Shown here piece after piece: positions 8,415-17,448 of a DNA stretch of 64,000 nt. A program made the position numbers and the translations under genes. The stretch lies in assembly GCF_004322855.1 (NCBI RefSeq), contig NZ_CP036402.1, positions 620,001-684,000 on the forward strand. Reading direction: 5' to 3'. The notes beneath the pieces were generated by a model. The model was given only the letters and a program-made list of their open reading frames with translations, was not told the DNA's origin and searched no databases. Within the stretch, counting starts at the first letter, position 1. Each line of letters opens with the position of its first letter. The stretch is from Egibacter rhizosphaerae. Its GTDB lineage: Bacteria; Actinomycetota; Nitriliruptoria; Euzebyales; Egibacteraceae.

Positions 8415-10012
8415 CGTTCGTTCGGCTGAAGCTCGCCCTGCTCGCCGCTTCGTTCAAGCGATCCGCCCAGCAGGCGATCGGGTTCGCGCTCGGCATCGTC
8501 TTCCTGATCCCGGTCTCCATCGGGGCCGCCGTCTGGCTCTCGGGAACGGAGGCCGCGCACGCCCCGGGCCTGCTCGCGGCGCTCGGCACCGCCTTGATAA
8601 TCGGGTGGGGTCTGATGGCCCCCTTCGCGTTCGGCACCGACGAGACGCTGGACCCCGCTCGGCTGCGCACCGCGCCGCTCCGCCCACGCACGCTCGTCAT
8701 CGGTCTGCTGGCGGCCAGCGCGATCGGCCTCGCTCCCGTCGTGACGTTCCTGCTGCTAGCGGGCGCCGGTATCGCGGTCGCCCGTGCCGGCGGCCCGTTC
8801 GGCTGGGCGATCGGGCTGGTGGCCCTCGTGGCCCAACTCACGCTGTGCTTGCTGCTGTCCCGCGCGATGGTGACGTGGCTGGCCGACAAGCTGCGCTCCC
8901 GGCGCGGACGCGATCTCGTCATGGTCGGGGTGACCGCCATCGGCCCGCTGGCGGCCGTGCTGGCCCAGATCTGGGTCCGCACCGAGGCCGACGTCGATCT
9001 GCGGGAGACGGTCGCTGGCGTGGGTGAGGCGGTCAGCCTGCTGCCGACGGCCTGGGCAGCGAGGGCGGCGGAGGCGGCTGCGGCCGGCCAGGCCCTCGCG
9101 GCGCTCGGTTGGCTCGCCGGCGTCGCGGCCCTGCTGCTGCTGTGTCTCGCATGGTGGGCTCGCACACTCGAGCACGCCGTGGCCAGCGGCGGGACCGCGA
9201 GCGTCTCCCAGGGCGGGCTGCACCTCGAGCCGCGCGCGCTGGCCCAGCTCCTGCCCGAGGGCCCGATCGGTGCGGCCTGCGCCCGCGAGCTGCGCAGCTG
9301 GAGCCGCGAACCCCAGCGCCGCATCGGCATGCTGCTCGTCTCCCTGGCCGCGGTCGTCGCGATCGGTGCCGGAATCCTCACCGCGGCGGGGTTCTCACCG
9401 GCGGCCCCCCTTGCGGAGCTCCCCCCCGAGGTCGCCCTCGTGACCGTCGGCATCACCCTCGTCGTCGGACTGCAGGCCCTGAACCTGCTCGGGGCCGACC
9501 GGGGAGGGATCTGGTTGCCGCTCATGGCGGGGAGGCTGCGCACCGAGCTCATCGGCAAGCACCTCGCGATCACGTTGCTCGCCGTCGTCCCGGCCACCGT
9601 CGCGGCCGTGGGGTTCGCCCTCGCCACCGGCGGCTGGGTCTACGTGCCGCTGAGCGCCGCAGCAGGCCTCGTCGGGCTCGCCCCGGTCCTCGCCGTGGGA
9701 GCGGTGAGCTCGATCCTGGCGCCCTATCCCCTGCCGGACTCGCCGACGGGCCTCTCCGGCGGCAGTCAGGGCCAAGGCTGCGCGACGATGATCGGCCAGA
9801 TGATCGCCATGCTGGCCAGCGGGATCGTGCTCGCTCCGGCAGCCGCCCTCGTCGCTGCCGCGGTGTTCCTGGAGGGCCCCTGGGTCCTTCCCGCGCTGAT
9901 CTTCGTGCCCATCTACGCGGTCGCGATCTGGTGGGGCGGCGTGGTGGCCGGATCCGCGATGGGCTCGTCGCAGCGCGAACGGGTGATCACGACCCTCTCC
10001 ACCCGCCCGTAG
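8405..10012 (+). CDS. ABC exporter permease, large multi-span
   Basis: 535 residues with about twelve hydrophobic stretches (for example AIGFALGIVFLIPVSIGAAVWL, ALGTALIIGWGLMAPFAFG, GLQALNLLGADRGGIWLPLMAG). The segment with the ADRGGIWLPLMAG and LGKHLAITLLAV-like pattern recurs in actinobacterial ABC-2 permeases. The ATG lies inside the 3' end of the ATPase gene, so synthesis is coupled. The partner is the preceding ATPase; substrate unknown. Confidence 0.85.
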   Translation: MALTFVRLKLALLAASFKRSAQQAIGFALGIVFLIPVSIGAAVWLSGTEAAHAPGLLAALGTALIIGWGLMAPFAFGTDETLDPARLRTAPLRPRTLVIGLLAASAIGLAPVVTFLLLAGAGIAVARAGGPFGWAIGLVALVAQLTLCLLLSRAMVTWLADKLRSRRGRDLVMVGVTAIGPLAAVLAQIWVRTEADVDLRETVAGVGEAVSLLPTAWAARAAEAAAAGQALAALGWLAGVAALLLLCLAWWARTLEHAVASGGTASVSQGGLHLEPRALAQLLPEGPIGAACARELRSWSREPQRRIGMLLVSLAAVVAIGAGILTAAGFSPAAPLAELPPEVALVTVGITLVVGLQALNLLGADRGGIWLPLMAGRLRTELIGKHLAITLLAVVPATVAAVGFALATGGWVYVPLSAAAGLVGLAPVLAVGAVSSILAPYPLPDSPTGLSGGSQGQGCATMIGQMIAMLASGIVLAPAAALVAAAVFLEGPWVLPALIFVPIYAVAIWWGGVVAGSAMGSSQRERVITTLSTRP

Positions 10013-10028
10013 GAGGCCCGGCATCGAG

Positions 10029-10292
10029 GTGTGGACACGATCACCAGCCGCACCCACCGCTGACGTCCACACCCGCCACGGCTGAGACGGCCGCGCCGCC
10101 GGTGTGGACACGATCACCGGCCGCACCCACCGCTGACGTCCACACCCGCCACGGCTGAGACGACCACGCCGCCGGGTGTGGACACGATCACCGGCCGCAC
10201 CCACCGCTGACGTCCACACCCGCCACGGCTGAGACGGCCGCACCCCCGGTGTGGACACGACGATCGGTGACAGCTCCGCATGAGGTCCACAC
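10029..10292 (+). repeat. Array of four GTGTGGAC-N28-GTCCACAC modules (73-bp period)
   Basis: The 392-base gap between the ABC permease and uppS holds no gene that I can see. It contains four modules of 44 bases (10029-10072, 10102-10145, 10176-10219, 10249-10292), each with GTGTGGAC at the left, its inverted form GTCCACAC at the right, and exactly 28 bases between. Modules are 29-30 bases apart. The first three have almost identical interiors; the fourth has a different interior of the same length. A related array sits at 43101-43290. Confidence 0.9.
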
Positions 10293-10404
10293 CGTCGGCG
10301 ATCGCGCCTCATCCCGCTCGATCCACCAGCCGGCGATCGGGCCTCATCCTTCGATTCGTCACGAGGTCGCCCGCCCTACGACGCCGCGTCTGCCCCTCGA
10401 GCAC

Positions 10405-11157
10405 TCAGCGTGACCGCACGCGACCGAATCGTCGATCACGCCCCTGGAACGCCGCGATCGCCTCGAAGAGGTCCTGCCGACGGAAGTCCGGCCACAGGAC
10501 GTCCGTGAACAGCAACTCGGCGTACGCGGCCTCCCACAGCTGGAAGTTCGACAGGCGCTGCTCGCCGCTGGTGCGCAGGAGCAGGTCGACGTCGGGCGCG
10601 TCGGGCTCGTAGAGGCGCGCGGCGATCGCCTCCTCGTCGATGTCGTCGGGACGCAGGCGACCCGCGGCCACTTCCGCGGCCAGCTGCCGGGTCGCGTCGA
10701 CGAGCTCGGTCCGGCCCCCGTAGTTGAACGCCACCTGCAGGGTGAGGCGCCGGTGGTGAGCGGTCCGCTGCTCGGTGTCCTCCATCATCTGCACGAGCCG
10801 CCGCGGCACCGGCCGGCCGCGTCGGCCGACGAACCGCACGCGCACGCGCCGCTCGTCGAGCTCGCCGGCACGACGCTGCAGGAGATCGCGGTTGAAGTTC
10901 ATGAGGAAGCGGACCTCCTCGCGAGGCCGCTTCCAGTTGTCGGTCGAGAACGCCCACACGGTGAGGTAGCCGAGCCCGGCCTCGAGAGCGCCCTCGACGG
11001 TGTCGAACAGCGCCTCCTCGCCCGCGGTGTGCCCCACGTGCCGTGGTTCGCCGCGCTCGTGAGCCCAGCGGCCGTTGCCGTCCATGATGATCCCGACGTG
11101 CGCGGGCAGGCGCTCGGGGTCGAGGTCGGCGGAGTCGATGGGGACCTGCTCGGTCAT
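10405..11157 (-). CDS. uppS: Isoprenyl (undecaprenyl) diphosphate synthase
   Basis: 250 residues, cis-prenyltransferase family, adds isopentenyl units to make the C50-C55 lipid carrier for cell-wall synthesis. It has HVGIIMDGNGRWA (catalytic Asp), GHTAGEEAL, TVWAFSTDNWKRP, the FNYGGRTEL segment and RTSGEQRLSNFQLWEAAYAE near the end, all conserved. The ATG was placed where the protein becomes conserved; it overlaps the recO stop as ATGA, so recO-uppS are coupled. Confidence 0.95.
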   Translation of the reverse strand: MTEQVPIDSADLDPERLPAHVGIIMDGNGRWAHERGEPRHVGHTAGEEALFDTVEGALEAGLGYLTVWAFSTDNWKRPREEVRFLMNFNRDLLQRRAGELDERRVRVRFVGRRGRPVPRRLVQMMEDTEQRTAHHRRLTLQVAFNYGGRTELVDATRQLAAEVAAGRLRPDDIDEEAIAARLYEPDAPDVDLLLRTSGEQRLSNFQLWEAAYAELLFTDVLWPDFRRQDLFEAIAAFQGRDRRFGRVRSR

Positions 11158-11876
11158 CGCGGGACGAGCTCCCAGGAGGTCAGCGGGCGGCCGAGGTGGT
11201 GGGTGAGGTAGCTGGACACGAGCGTGCCGGCCAGGCGGCGGTCGCTCGGCTCGGCGTCCGTTGCGTCCTCCCCCCAATCGCTCGCGGCCAGCGCGTGCAG
11301 CACCTTGAGCACCCCGTCACTGAGGGGCCGGGTGTCCGATGGCGCGCATGCCGGACAGAGGGCGCCCCCGGCTTCGAGGTGGAACACCGCGTGGTGCCCC
11401 GGTGTGCCGCAGCCGGCGCAGGCGTCGAGATGGGCGTGATACCCGGCGAGGGAGGCCAGGCGCAACAGGTACGCATCGAGCACGAGCGAGGGATGGGTCG
11501 GCGCGGCGGCGAGCATGCGCAGCCCGTCGAGGAGCAGGAGGAACAGGCTGGTGGCCCGCTCCTCCTGGGCCACGCGGTCGACGGCCTCCGCCATCGTCCA
11601 GGCGCAGGCCGAGCTCGCCCAGTCCTCTCGCAGTCGTGCGAAGTGCGTGATGAGCTCGGCCTGGTTGACGATGTCGAGGTTGCGGCCCTCGTAGAGCTGC
11701 AGGTCGACGTGGCCCAGCGGCTCCAGGCGGCCGCCGAACCTCGAGCCCGGCTTGCGCACGCCCTTCGCGACGGCACGCACCTTGCCCCGTCCCTGCGTGA
11801 GCACGGTGACGATGCGGTCGGTCTCGCCGAGCTTGTGGGTGCGCAGGACGATCCCCTGCTCGCGGTACAGGCCCAT
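11154..11876 (-). CDS. recO: DNA repair protein RecO
   Basis: 240 residues. RecO helps load RecA onto gaps during recombinational repair. It begins with the OB-fold GLYREQGIVLRTHKLGETDRIVTVLT, then VAKGVRKPGSRFGGRLEPL and a C-terminal helical domain with the zinc-type cysteines CAGCG and CPAC (residues about 150-180). Upstream lie three 30-bp repeats (11892-11981). In this cluster the order era, recO, uppS is conserved among actinobacteria. Confidence 0.95.
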   Translation of the reverse strand: MGLYREQGIVLRTHKLGETDRIVTVLTQGRGKVRAVAKGVRKPGSRFGGRLEPLGHVDLQLYEGRNLDIVNQAELITHFARLREDWASSACAWTMAEAVDRVAQEERATSLFLLLLDGLRMLAAAPTHPSLVLDAYLLRLASLAGYHAHLDACAGCGTPGHHAVFHLEAGGALCPACAPSDTRPLSDGVLKVLHALAASDWGEDATDAEPSDRRLAGTLVSSYLTHHLGRPLTSWELVPR

Positions 11877-11891
11877 GGACGACAGGCTAGT

Positions 11892-11981
11892 GCGCGTGCG
11901 CGCCCGCACCCCACACGTGCCGCGCGTGCGCGCCCGCACCCCACACGTGCCGCGCGTACGCGCCCGCACCCCACACGTGCC
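11892..11981 (+). repeat. 30-bp tandem repeat x3 upstream of recO
   Basis: Three nearly perfect 30-base copies (11892-11921, 11922-11951, 11952-11981), each ending in CACACGTGCC, so each holds the palindrome CACGTG. They lie just upstream of the recO ATG, in what should be its promoter or leader region. One base differs in the third copy. Confidence 0.92.
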
Positions 11982-12073
11982 GCGGGCGAGCGGATCCCGC
12001 CGGGACCGCTGCGGTAACCTCCCGGCCGCTCGGGAACGGGCGAACGCATCGACGCCTGACGCGAGGAGGTCGT

Positions 12074-12721
12074 CTGCGACCCGAGACCCGCACCGCGCTG
12101 GCAGCGATCGCGGCGCGCTTCGAGCAGGCCGGTATCGACTACGCCCTCGGAGGGAGCGGGCTGCTGTGGGCGTACGGTCTCACCGAGCGCGTGGGGGACC
12201 TGGACCTGCTCACCGACGCCGACCAGGAGGCCGCGCTGCGCGAGTCAGCCGGCGACTGGATCGTGGAGCTCTCCCACGAGGGGACGGAGCTGTGGGCCAG
12301 CGCCTGGATCGCGCGGCTCTCGCTCGAGAGCGTGGACGTCGACGTGATCGGCGGGATGGCGCTGCACCACCCCGACGGCGTCATCGCGATCCCGGCGCGG
12401 ACCACGTCGTGGGTGAACGTGGAGGGGGCGTCGGTACCGGTGGGCGATCCGGCGCTCTGGTGGGTGGTCTACCGCTCCTACAAGCCGGAGAAGGCGCGGC
12501 TGCTCGAGCGCGTGGTGCCCTCGTCGAGGCGCGCAGCCGTCCTCGCCGAGGTCGGCCTGCCGTCGGGCGATCCGCTCACGCCACCGGGCGATCCGCACCC
12601 AGTACCGGGCCATCCGCACCCGCCGTCGGGCGATCCGCTCACGCCACCGAGCGATCAGCACCCGGCACCGGTCGATCAGCACCCGCGGTCGCGACCCGAT
12701 CCACCCGACGAGGTCCCCTAG
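12074..12721 (+). CDS. Nucleotidyltransferase-fold protein with low-complexity tail
   Basis: Up to 215 residues. The N-terminal part reads YALGGSGLLWAYGLTERVGDLDLLT, the pattern of small nucleotidyltransferase-like domains (GG-S/A-L then an acidic D-L-D strand), and is followed by an alpha/beta domain to about residue 160. That motif would be lost with the first ordinary start (GTG 12191). The better candidate is CTG 12074, placed 4-6 bases after GAGGAGGT. The last 50 residues (PSGDPLTPPGDPHPVPGH and similar) come from a tandem repeat. Its stop overlaps the era stop on the other strand (CTAG). Function not known. Confidence 0.55.
   Translation: MRPETRTALAAIAARFEQAGIDYALGGSGLLWAYGLTERVGDLDLLTDADQEAALRESAGDWIVELSHEGTELWASAWIARLSLESVDVDVIGGMALHHPDGVIAIPARTTSWVNVEGASVPVGDPALWWVVYRSYKPEKARLLERVVPSSRRAAVLAEVGLPSGDPLTPPGDPHPVPGHPHPPSGDPLTPPSDQHPAPVDQHPRSRPDPPDEVP
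12560..12700 (+). repeat. Degenerate 18-bp in-frame repeats at a gene 3' end
   Basis: About seven imperfect copies of a unit like CCGGGCGATCCGCACCC within the end of the nucleotidyltransferase-like gene, producing a Pro/Asp/His-rich tail. Units are mostly multiples of three, so the frame is kept. Confidence 0.75.
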
Positions 12722-13620
12722 TACCCGAGGCGCTGGAGGGCCTTCGGGTCGCGTTGCCACTCCTTCATCAGCTTCACCCGCAGATCGAGCCAGACCTGCG
12801 CGCCGAGGACCAGCTCGAGCTCGCGGCGCGCGGCGGCGCCGATCTCGCGCAGGACCACGCCCTCGTGACCGATGACGATCCCCTTCTGGCTCTCGCGCTC
12901 GACGTAGACGACCGCGTGAACGACCTGCCATCCCTCGGTCTCGCCGGGCACGATCTCCTCGATCGAGACCGCGACCGAATGCGGGACCTCCTCGCGCATG
13001 CGCACAATGGCCTTCTCACGGATGATCTCGGCGACGATCTGCTCGGTGGACTGGTCGCTGATCGCTTCCTCGGGGAACCAGGCGGGTCCCTCGGGCAGGC
13101 GGTCCACGAGCATGTCGATCAGGTCGTCGACCCCCTCGCCGGTGGCCGCGGAGAGCGGGATCAACTCCTCGAAGTCGCCCATGGCGTCGAGCTCGGCGAG
13201 CACTGGGAGCTGCGCCTCCCGGTCGAGCTGATCGAGCTTGTTCGCGACGGCGATCGCCGGGGTCGGCACATCGGCGAGCAGGCCGGCGATGAAACGGTCG
13301 CCGGGGCCGATCCCCGCGGCCGCGTCGGCCATGAACACCACCAGGTCGACCTCGGAGAGGTTTCGACGGGCCACCTCGTTCAGGCGCGAGCCCAGCAAGG
13401 TCTTGGGCTTGTGCATGCCCGGGGTGTCGACGAACACGATCTGCACACCGTCGTCGGCTTCCTGGGAGGAGGCCGGACGGTGCAGCACGCCGCGGATCGC
13501 GTGGCGGGTGGTCTGCGGCACCGGGGTCGTGATCGCGACCTTCTGCCCGACCATCGCGTTGAGCAGCGTCGACTTGCCGACGTTCGGTCGGCCGGCGATC
13601 GCCACGAATCCGGAGCGCAT
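12718..13620 (-). CDS. era: GTPase Era
   Basis: 300 residues. Era binds 16S rRNA and matures the small ribosomal subunit. G1 GRPNVGKST, G2 PQTTRHAIRGV, G3 DTPGMH and G4 NKLD are all seen, and the C-terminal KH domain has EREGKGI-like ERESQKGIVIGHEGVVLREIG. The start was moved to ATG 13620 because it follows GAGGAGAACC and the GTPase domain begins four residues later; the further upstream frame is not conserved-looking. Confidence 0.96.
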   Translation of the reverse strand: MRSGFVAIAGRPNVGKSTLLNAMVGQKVAITTPVPQTTRHAIRGVLHRPASSQEADDGVQIVFVDTPGMHKPKTLLGSRLNEVARRNLSEVDLVVFMADAAAGIGPGDRFIAGLLADVPTPAIAVANKLDQLDREAQLPVLAELDAMGDFEELIPLSAATGEGVDDLIDMLVDRLPEGPAWFPEEAISDQSTEQIVAEIIREKAIVRMREEVPHSVAVSIEEIVPGETEGWQVVHAVVYVERESQKGIVIGHEGVVLREIGAAARRELELVLGAQVWLDLRVKLMKEWQRDPKALQRLGY

Positions 13621-13824
13621 GCGGTTCTCCTCGCTGTCCCGAGAGCGCGCACGGGCCTCGCCGCCCGGACCCACTCGTTGCCCCGACCCCCAGGGGGACT
13701 GAGCCGAGCGCTAACGTCGGTCGGCCGAAAGGGACTTCGGCCACCTTAGCCGCAGGGCGAAGGAGCCGACAGGGAGTGGGAGACGGCTCAGAACAGGCCG
13801 CAATCCACGAGCACTGGCGAGACG

Positions 13825-15008
13825 ATGCCCACTGGCGAAGCGATGACCGACACGAGCCCCCTCCGGTCCTCGCGGACCGGCCACAGCTCGGCCGCCGATC
13901 CCGCCGCGGCAGCGACCGAGGCGATCGTCTCGGCGCTGGGCGACACCACGCCGCAGCCCGAGGATGTGGTGTTCCTCTTCGCCGGCGGCGGGTACGAGCC
14001 GCGTCCGCTGGTGGACGCCGGCGCGGCGGCGGCAGCCCCGGCGCGGCTCGTCGCGTGCAACACCATCCTCGGCTTCGTCGCCGGGAGCGGGATCCACGGG
14101 ACCGTCGCGCTGCACGTCCCCGGTGGGGAGCTCGGGATGGGGGTGGCCGCCGCGCGCGAGCAGGACGGCGACCTGCACGAGGCGTCACGGCAAGCAGCGG
14201 CCGAGGCGAAGGCGGCTGCCGGTCCGACCGGGAGCCACTCGGCGCTGCTCCTCCTGTCCAGTGGGCACATCGGCGGGCAACGTGACGTCGTGCAGGGCGC
14301 CTACGAGATCGCCGGGGCACGTGTGCCGCTGGTGGGAGGTGCCGCCGCGTCGGACGAGCAGATGAGCCCGACCTGGCTCGGACTCGATCGCGAGGTGATC
14401 GGCCAGGGCGTCATTGCGGTCTGGATCAACTCGTCGCGTCCGCTCGGGGTCGCGGTGGAACACGGGTGGGCACCAGTGAGCGGCCCGCTCATGGTGACCC
14501 GAGCCCGGGACAACGTGATCCTCGAGCTCGACGGTCGCCCCGCGCTCGACGTGTACATGGAACAACGCGGGCCCCTCGCCGAGGGCGAGGCGCCGTTCGG
14601 CTGGCGGACACTCGACCGCCCCTGGGCCTGCCCACCCTCGACGGCACCTTCGAGGTGCGGATGGTCCAGGGCGCCACCGACGACGGTGGTTTGGAGATGT
14701 TCTCGTACGTCCACGACCAGTCGATCGTGCGGCTCATGGGGACCGACGCCACCGCGATGCTCGACGGTGCCCGCACGGCCGTCCGTCGAGCCGTCGAACG
14801 GCTGGGCGGTGAGCCACGGGCCGTGCTGGTCTTCAGCTGCGCCGCGCGTGCGGCACTGCTCGGCGAGGAGGCCCCCGCCGAGGCGACCGCGGTGAGCGAC
14901 GAACTCGAAGGCGTCGACGCGGTCGGATGGTTCACCTCCGGCGAGTACGCCCTCACGACCGGCGCAACCGGCTTCCACAACGCGACCGTGGCCGTACTGG
15001 CGCTATGA
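13825..15008 (+). pseudogene. FIST-domain sensor protein, frameshifted
   Basis: The gene starts at ATG 13825 (or 13843) in one frame, with FIST N-domain features (VVFLFAGGGYEPRPLVD, ACNTILGFVAGSGIHG, HIGGQRDVVQGAYEIAGARVPLVGGAAASDE) and continues in the neighbouring frame from about 14622 with FIST_C features (VRMVQGATDDGGLEMFSYVHD, VLVFSCAARAALLG, GWFTSGEYALTTG). The switch needs one extra base at a four-C run (14619-14622). FIST domains are thought to bind small ligands such as amino acids in signalling proteins. The end overlaps the GGDEF gene (ATGA), so an intact form would be its partner. A sequencing error in the C-run is possible. Confidence 0.7.
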
Positions 15009-17257
15009 CCACCGATCCCGAGTCCATGGGAGCGAGCGGGCTCCGCGCGGAGAACGCGCGGCTGCGCGAGCAGCTCTCACGGGCCGAACAGCACACCGAC
15101 GCGGTCCTGCTACGCACCACGCGCCTCGCGCAGGTGGTCACGGCGCTGGAGCAGATCGGCCCCTCGGGGCGGATCAACCGCATCGCCGGCGAGGTCGCGC
15201 AGCTCTTCTCGGCCGACATCGGGCTGCTCCTGCTCGGGAAGCCCGACGCGCTGATGGTGGCGAGTCGCTGGGGCGTACCCGACGACGAGTTGCCCGACGG
15301 GCCCCACCGCGCTCCCGACCCGGTCGTGGCCACGCCCACCACCGAGCCGGCCCTCGTCGGTCCCTGCGGTGAGGCACCTCTGTTGTGCGGGCTCGAGAAC
15401 TTCGACGTCCGCCAGGTCGCGTGGATCCGGCTGCACGGCCCGGAGGAGACGACCGGCTACCTGCTGCTCGGGCGGCAAGCCGAGGCCCCCTTCACGAACT
15501 CCGACGCCCACGAGCTCCGGGCGGTGGGGGCACGCGTGGCGCTCACCGTCGAGAACGAGAAGCTGCAACGCCGGACCCAGGAGCAGCTCGAGCAGCTGCG
15601 GATCCTGCACCAGCTCAGCATGTCGCTCGCCGGCACCGTCGACCTGGCCGAGGGGGGCCGACTCGTCGCCGACACGGTCGTGGAGGTGGCACCGGGCGCG
15701 GCCGCCGCCCTCTTTCGTCGGAACGGGCAACAGTGGCAGCGCTTCGCCGCCGCGGGGGCCGAGGTGTTCCCGGAGCACCTGGACGATCCACCCGACCTCG
15801 AGGCGGCCGAACTCCTCAGCGTACGGGACGGAGCCGAGGAGGTCGCGGTCATCGCGCTGTGCGACGTGCCGGCCGCCGGCCTCGCGAGGGCACTGCTCCC
15901 CCACCTGCGCGACGCGGCCGGTCTCGCCCTGGGCAAGATGCTGTTGCACGAACAGACGGCGAGGCAGGCACGCCACGACGCGCTGACGGGCCTGCCGAAC
16001 CGCGAGCACCTCCGGCAGCGGCTCGAAACGGCGCTGCGGCAGGGCCGCACGGTGGCGGTCATCTTCCTCGACCTCGACCGGTTCAAGTTGATCAACGACA
16101 GCCTCGGCCACGACGTGGGTGACGAGCTGCTGGTGGAGGCAGCACGGCGCCTATCGGACACGGTCCGGGGCAGGGACCTCGTCGCACGCCTCGGCGGGGA
16201 CGAGTTCGTGGTCCTGTGCGAGGGGCCGGGCAGCGACGACGAGGCGGTCTCGGTCGCGCAGCGCATCGCCGAGCGGATGGCCATGCCCTTCGAGATCGCC
16301 GGGACGAGCCTGCGGATCAGCACGAGCCAAGGGCTGGCGATCGCCGGTCCGGCGAGCACGGCCCAAACGTTGCTGCGCGACGCCGACGCGGCGATGTACC
16401 TGGCCAAGTCCCGAGGTCGGGACCGCTACGAGATCTTCCAGGACGAGCTGCGGGTGTTCGTCACCGGCCAGCTGACCGTGGAGCAGGAGCTGCGCGCGGC
16501 CCTCTCGCAGCAGCGGCTCCAACTCTGGTACGAGCCGGTCACCGACCTGCGCACCGGCGCCGTGGCGGCCTTGTCGGCCCGGTTGCACTACGAGGACGAA
16601 CGGGGGCGCTGCGTGCCCGCCGCTGACTTCCTCTCCGTCGCCGAGGAGAGCGAGCTGATCGTCGAGCTCGGTCTTTGGGCGCTCGACTCCGCCTGCGCGC
16701 ACATCGCGGACTGGCGCGCGGAACTGGGGGGGCACGAACCTCCACGCGTCCAGCTTCCCCTGACCACGCGACAGTTCGCCCGCGAGGACCTCGTCTCCCG
16801 GATCCGGCAGGCACTCGAGGCACACGACCTGCCGGCGACGGCGCTCGGCTTCGAGATCGACGAACACGCGTTGCTCCAGGCCGACGAGGACCGCGCCCGG
16901 CACGTCGTCGGGGAGTTGCGGCGGCTCGGGATGCACCCCGCGCTCGACGGCTTCGGGGCCGGATCCGCATCGCTCACGCGACTCAAGGGATGGGCCGTCC
17001 GATCCGTCACGCTCGGCGACGAGTTCGCGCGCGAGCTCCACGAGGACCCCGACGCCCCGGTGACTCGGGCCATGGTCCAGCTCGTACACGATCTCGGGCG
17101 GGAGGTCACGGCCCAACGGGTCGGCGACCCCGCGCAGCTCGAGGCGTTGCGGCAGGCGGGTTGCGACTACGCGCGGGGGCGAGTGTTCGGCCCTCCCCAG
17201 CCGCCGGGCGAGATCGCCGCGAGCCTCCGCGAGCAACTCTCCCTGACCACCGGCTGA
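15005..17257 (+). CDS. GAF-GGDEF-EAL cyclic-di-GMP signalling protein
   Basis: 750 residues: a coiled N-terminus, GAF-like regions to about residue 320, then a GGDEF domain with an intact catalytic motif (397-401, LGGDEFVV) and an I-site RGRD five residues before it, then an EAL-type domain. The EAL domain lacks the signature: where EAL-R should be there is ALSARLHYED, the DDFGTG loop reads LDGFGAGSASL, and AEGVE is missing. It should therefore make c-di-GMP but probably not degrade it. No membrane segments. Coupled to the FIST gene by ATGA, so the two likely form one sensory unit. Confidence 0.9.
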   Translation: MTTDPESMGASGLRAENARLREQLSRAEQHTDAVLLRTTRLAQVVTALEQIGPSGRINRIAGEVAQLFSADIGLLLLGKPDALMVASRWGVPDDELPDGPHRAPDPVVATPTTEPALVGPCGEAPLLCGLENFDVRQVAWIRLHGPEETTGYLLLGRQAEAPFTNSDAHELRAVGARVALTVENEKLQRRTQEQLEQLRILHQLSMSLAGTVDLAEGGRLVADTVVEVAPGAAAALFRRNGQQWQRFAAAGAEVFPEHLDDPPDLEAAELLSVRDGAEEVAVIALCDVPAAGLARALLPHLRDAAGLALGKMLLHEQTARQARHDALTGLPNREHLRQRLETALRQGRTVAVIFLDLDRFKLINDSLGHDVGDELLVEAARRLSDTVRGRDLVARLGGDEFVVLCEGPGSDDEAVSVAQRIAERMAMPFEIAGTSLRISTSQGLAIAGPASTAQTLLRDADAAMYLAKSRGRDRYEIFQDELRVFVTGQLTVEQELRAALSQQRLQLWYEPVTDLRTGAVAALSARLHYEDERGRCVPAADFLSVAEESELIVELGLWALDSACAHIADWRAELGGHEPPRVQLPLTTRQFAREDLVSRIRQALEAHDLPATALGFEIDEHALLQADEDRARHVVGELRRLGMHPALDGFGAGSASLTRLKGWAVRSVTLGDEFARELHEDPDAPVTRAMVQLVHDLGREVTAQRVGDPAQLEALRQAGCDYARGRVFGPPQPPGEIAASLREQLSLTTG

Positions 17258-17448
17258 CCTGGCGGACGCGAGCCCGCGTGGCGCCCGGGGGAACGGCCCG
17301 GCGCCGGTGACCGCACGAGGCGCGCCGACCACGTAGGCTGCCGCTGCGCAGCACGCGAACACCGTCGATCGGGTCGCGAAGCGTGCGGACACCCGGCACG
17401 ATCGGCGCCCGACCGGCGCAACCGGCGACGACTCCAAGGAGCGACACG

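Noticed and set aside
10029-10292. Regular repeat/spacer spacing reminiscent of a CRISPR array
   Set aside because: The 8-base repeats alternate in orientation, most interiors are repeated and not unique, and there are no cas genes in the window.
11892-11981. CACACGTG in each 30-bp repeat as a regulator operator
   Set aside because: The match is to a very common palindrome and its repetition follows simply from tandem duplication; no regulator is linked to it.
13723-13742. Hairpin GGCCGAA/TTCGGCC between era and FIST as a terminator
   Set aside because: Era and FIST are divergent here, so no transcript ends at this place; the stem is only 7 bp without a T-run.
15005-17257. Bifunctional diguanylate cyclase/phosphodiesterase
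   Set aside because: The EAL domain lacks its signature motif and metal-binding loop residues.
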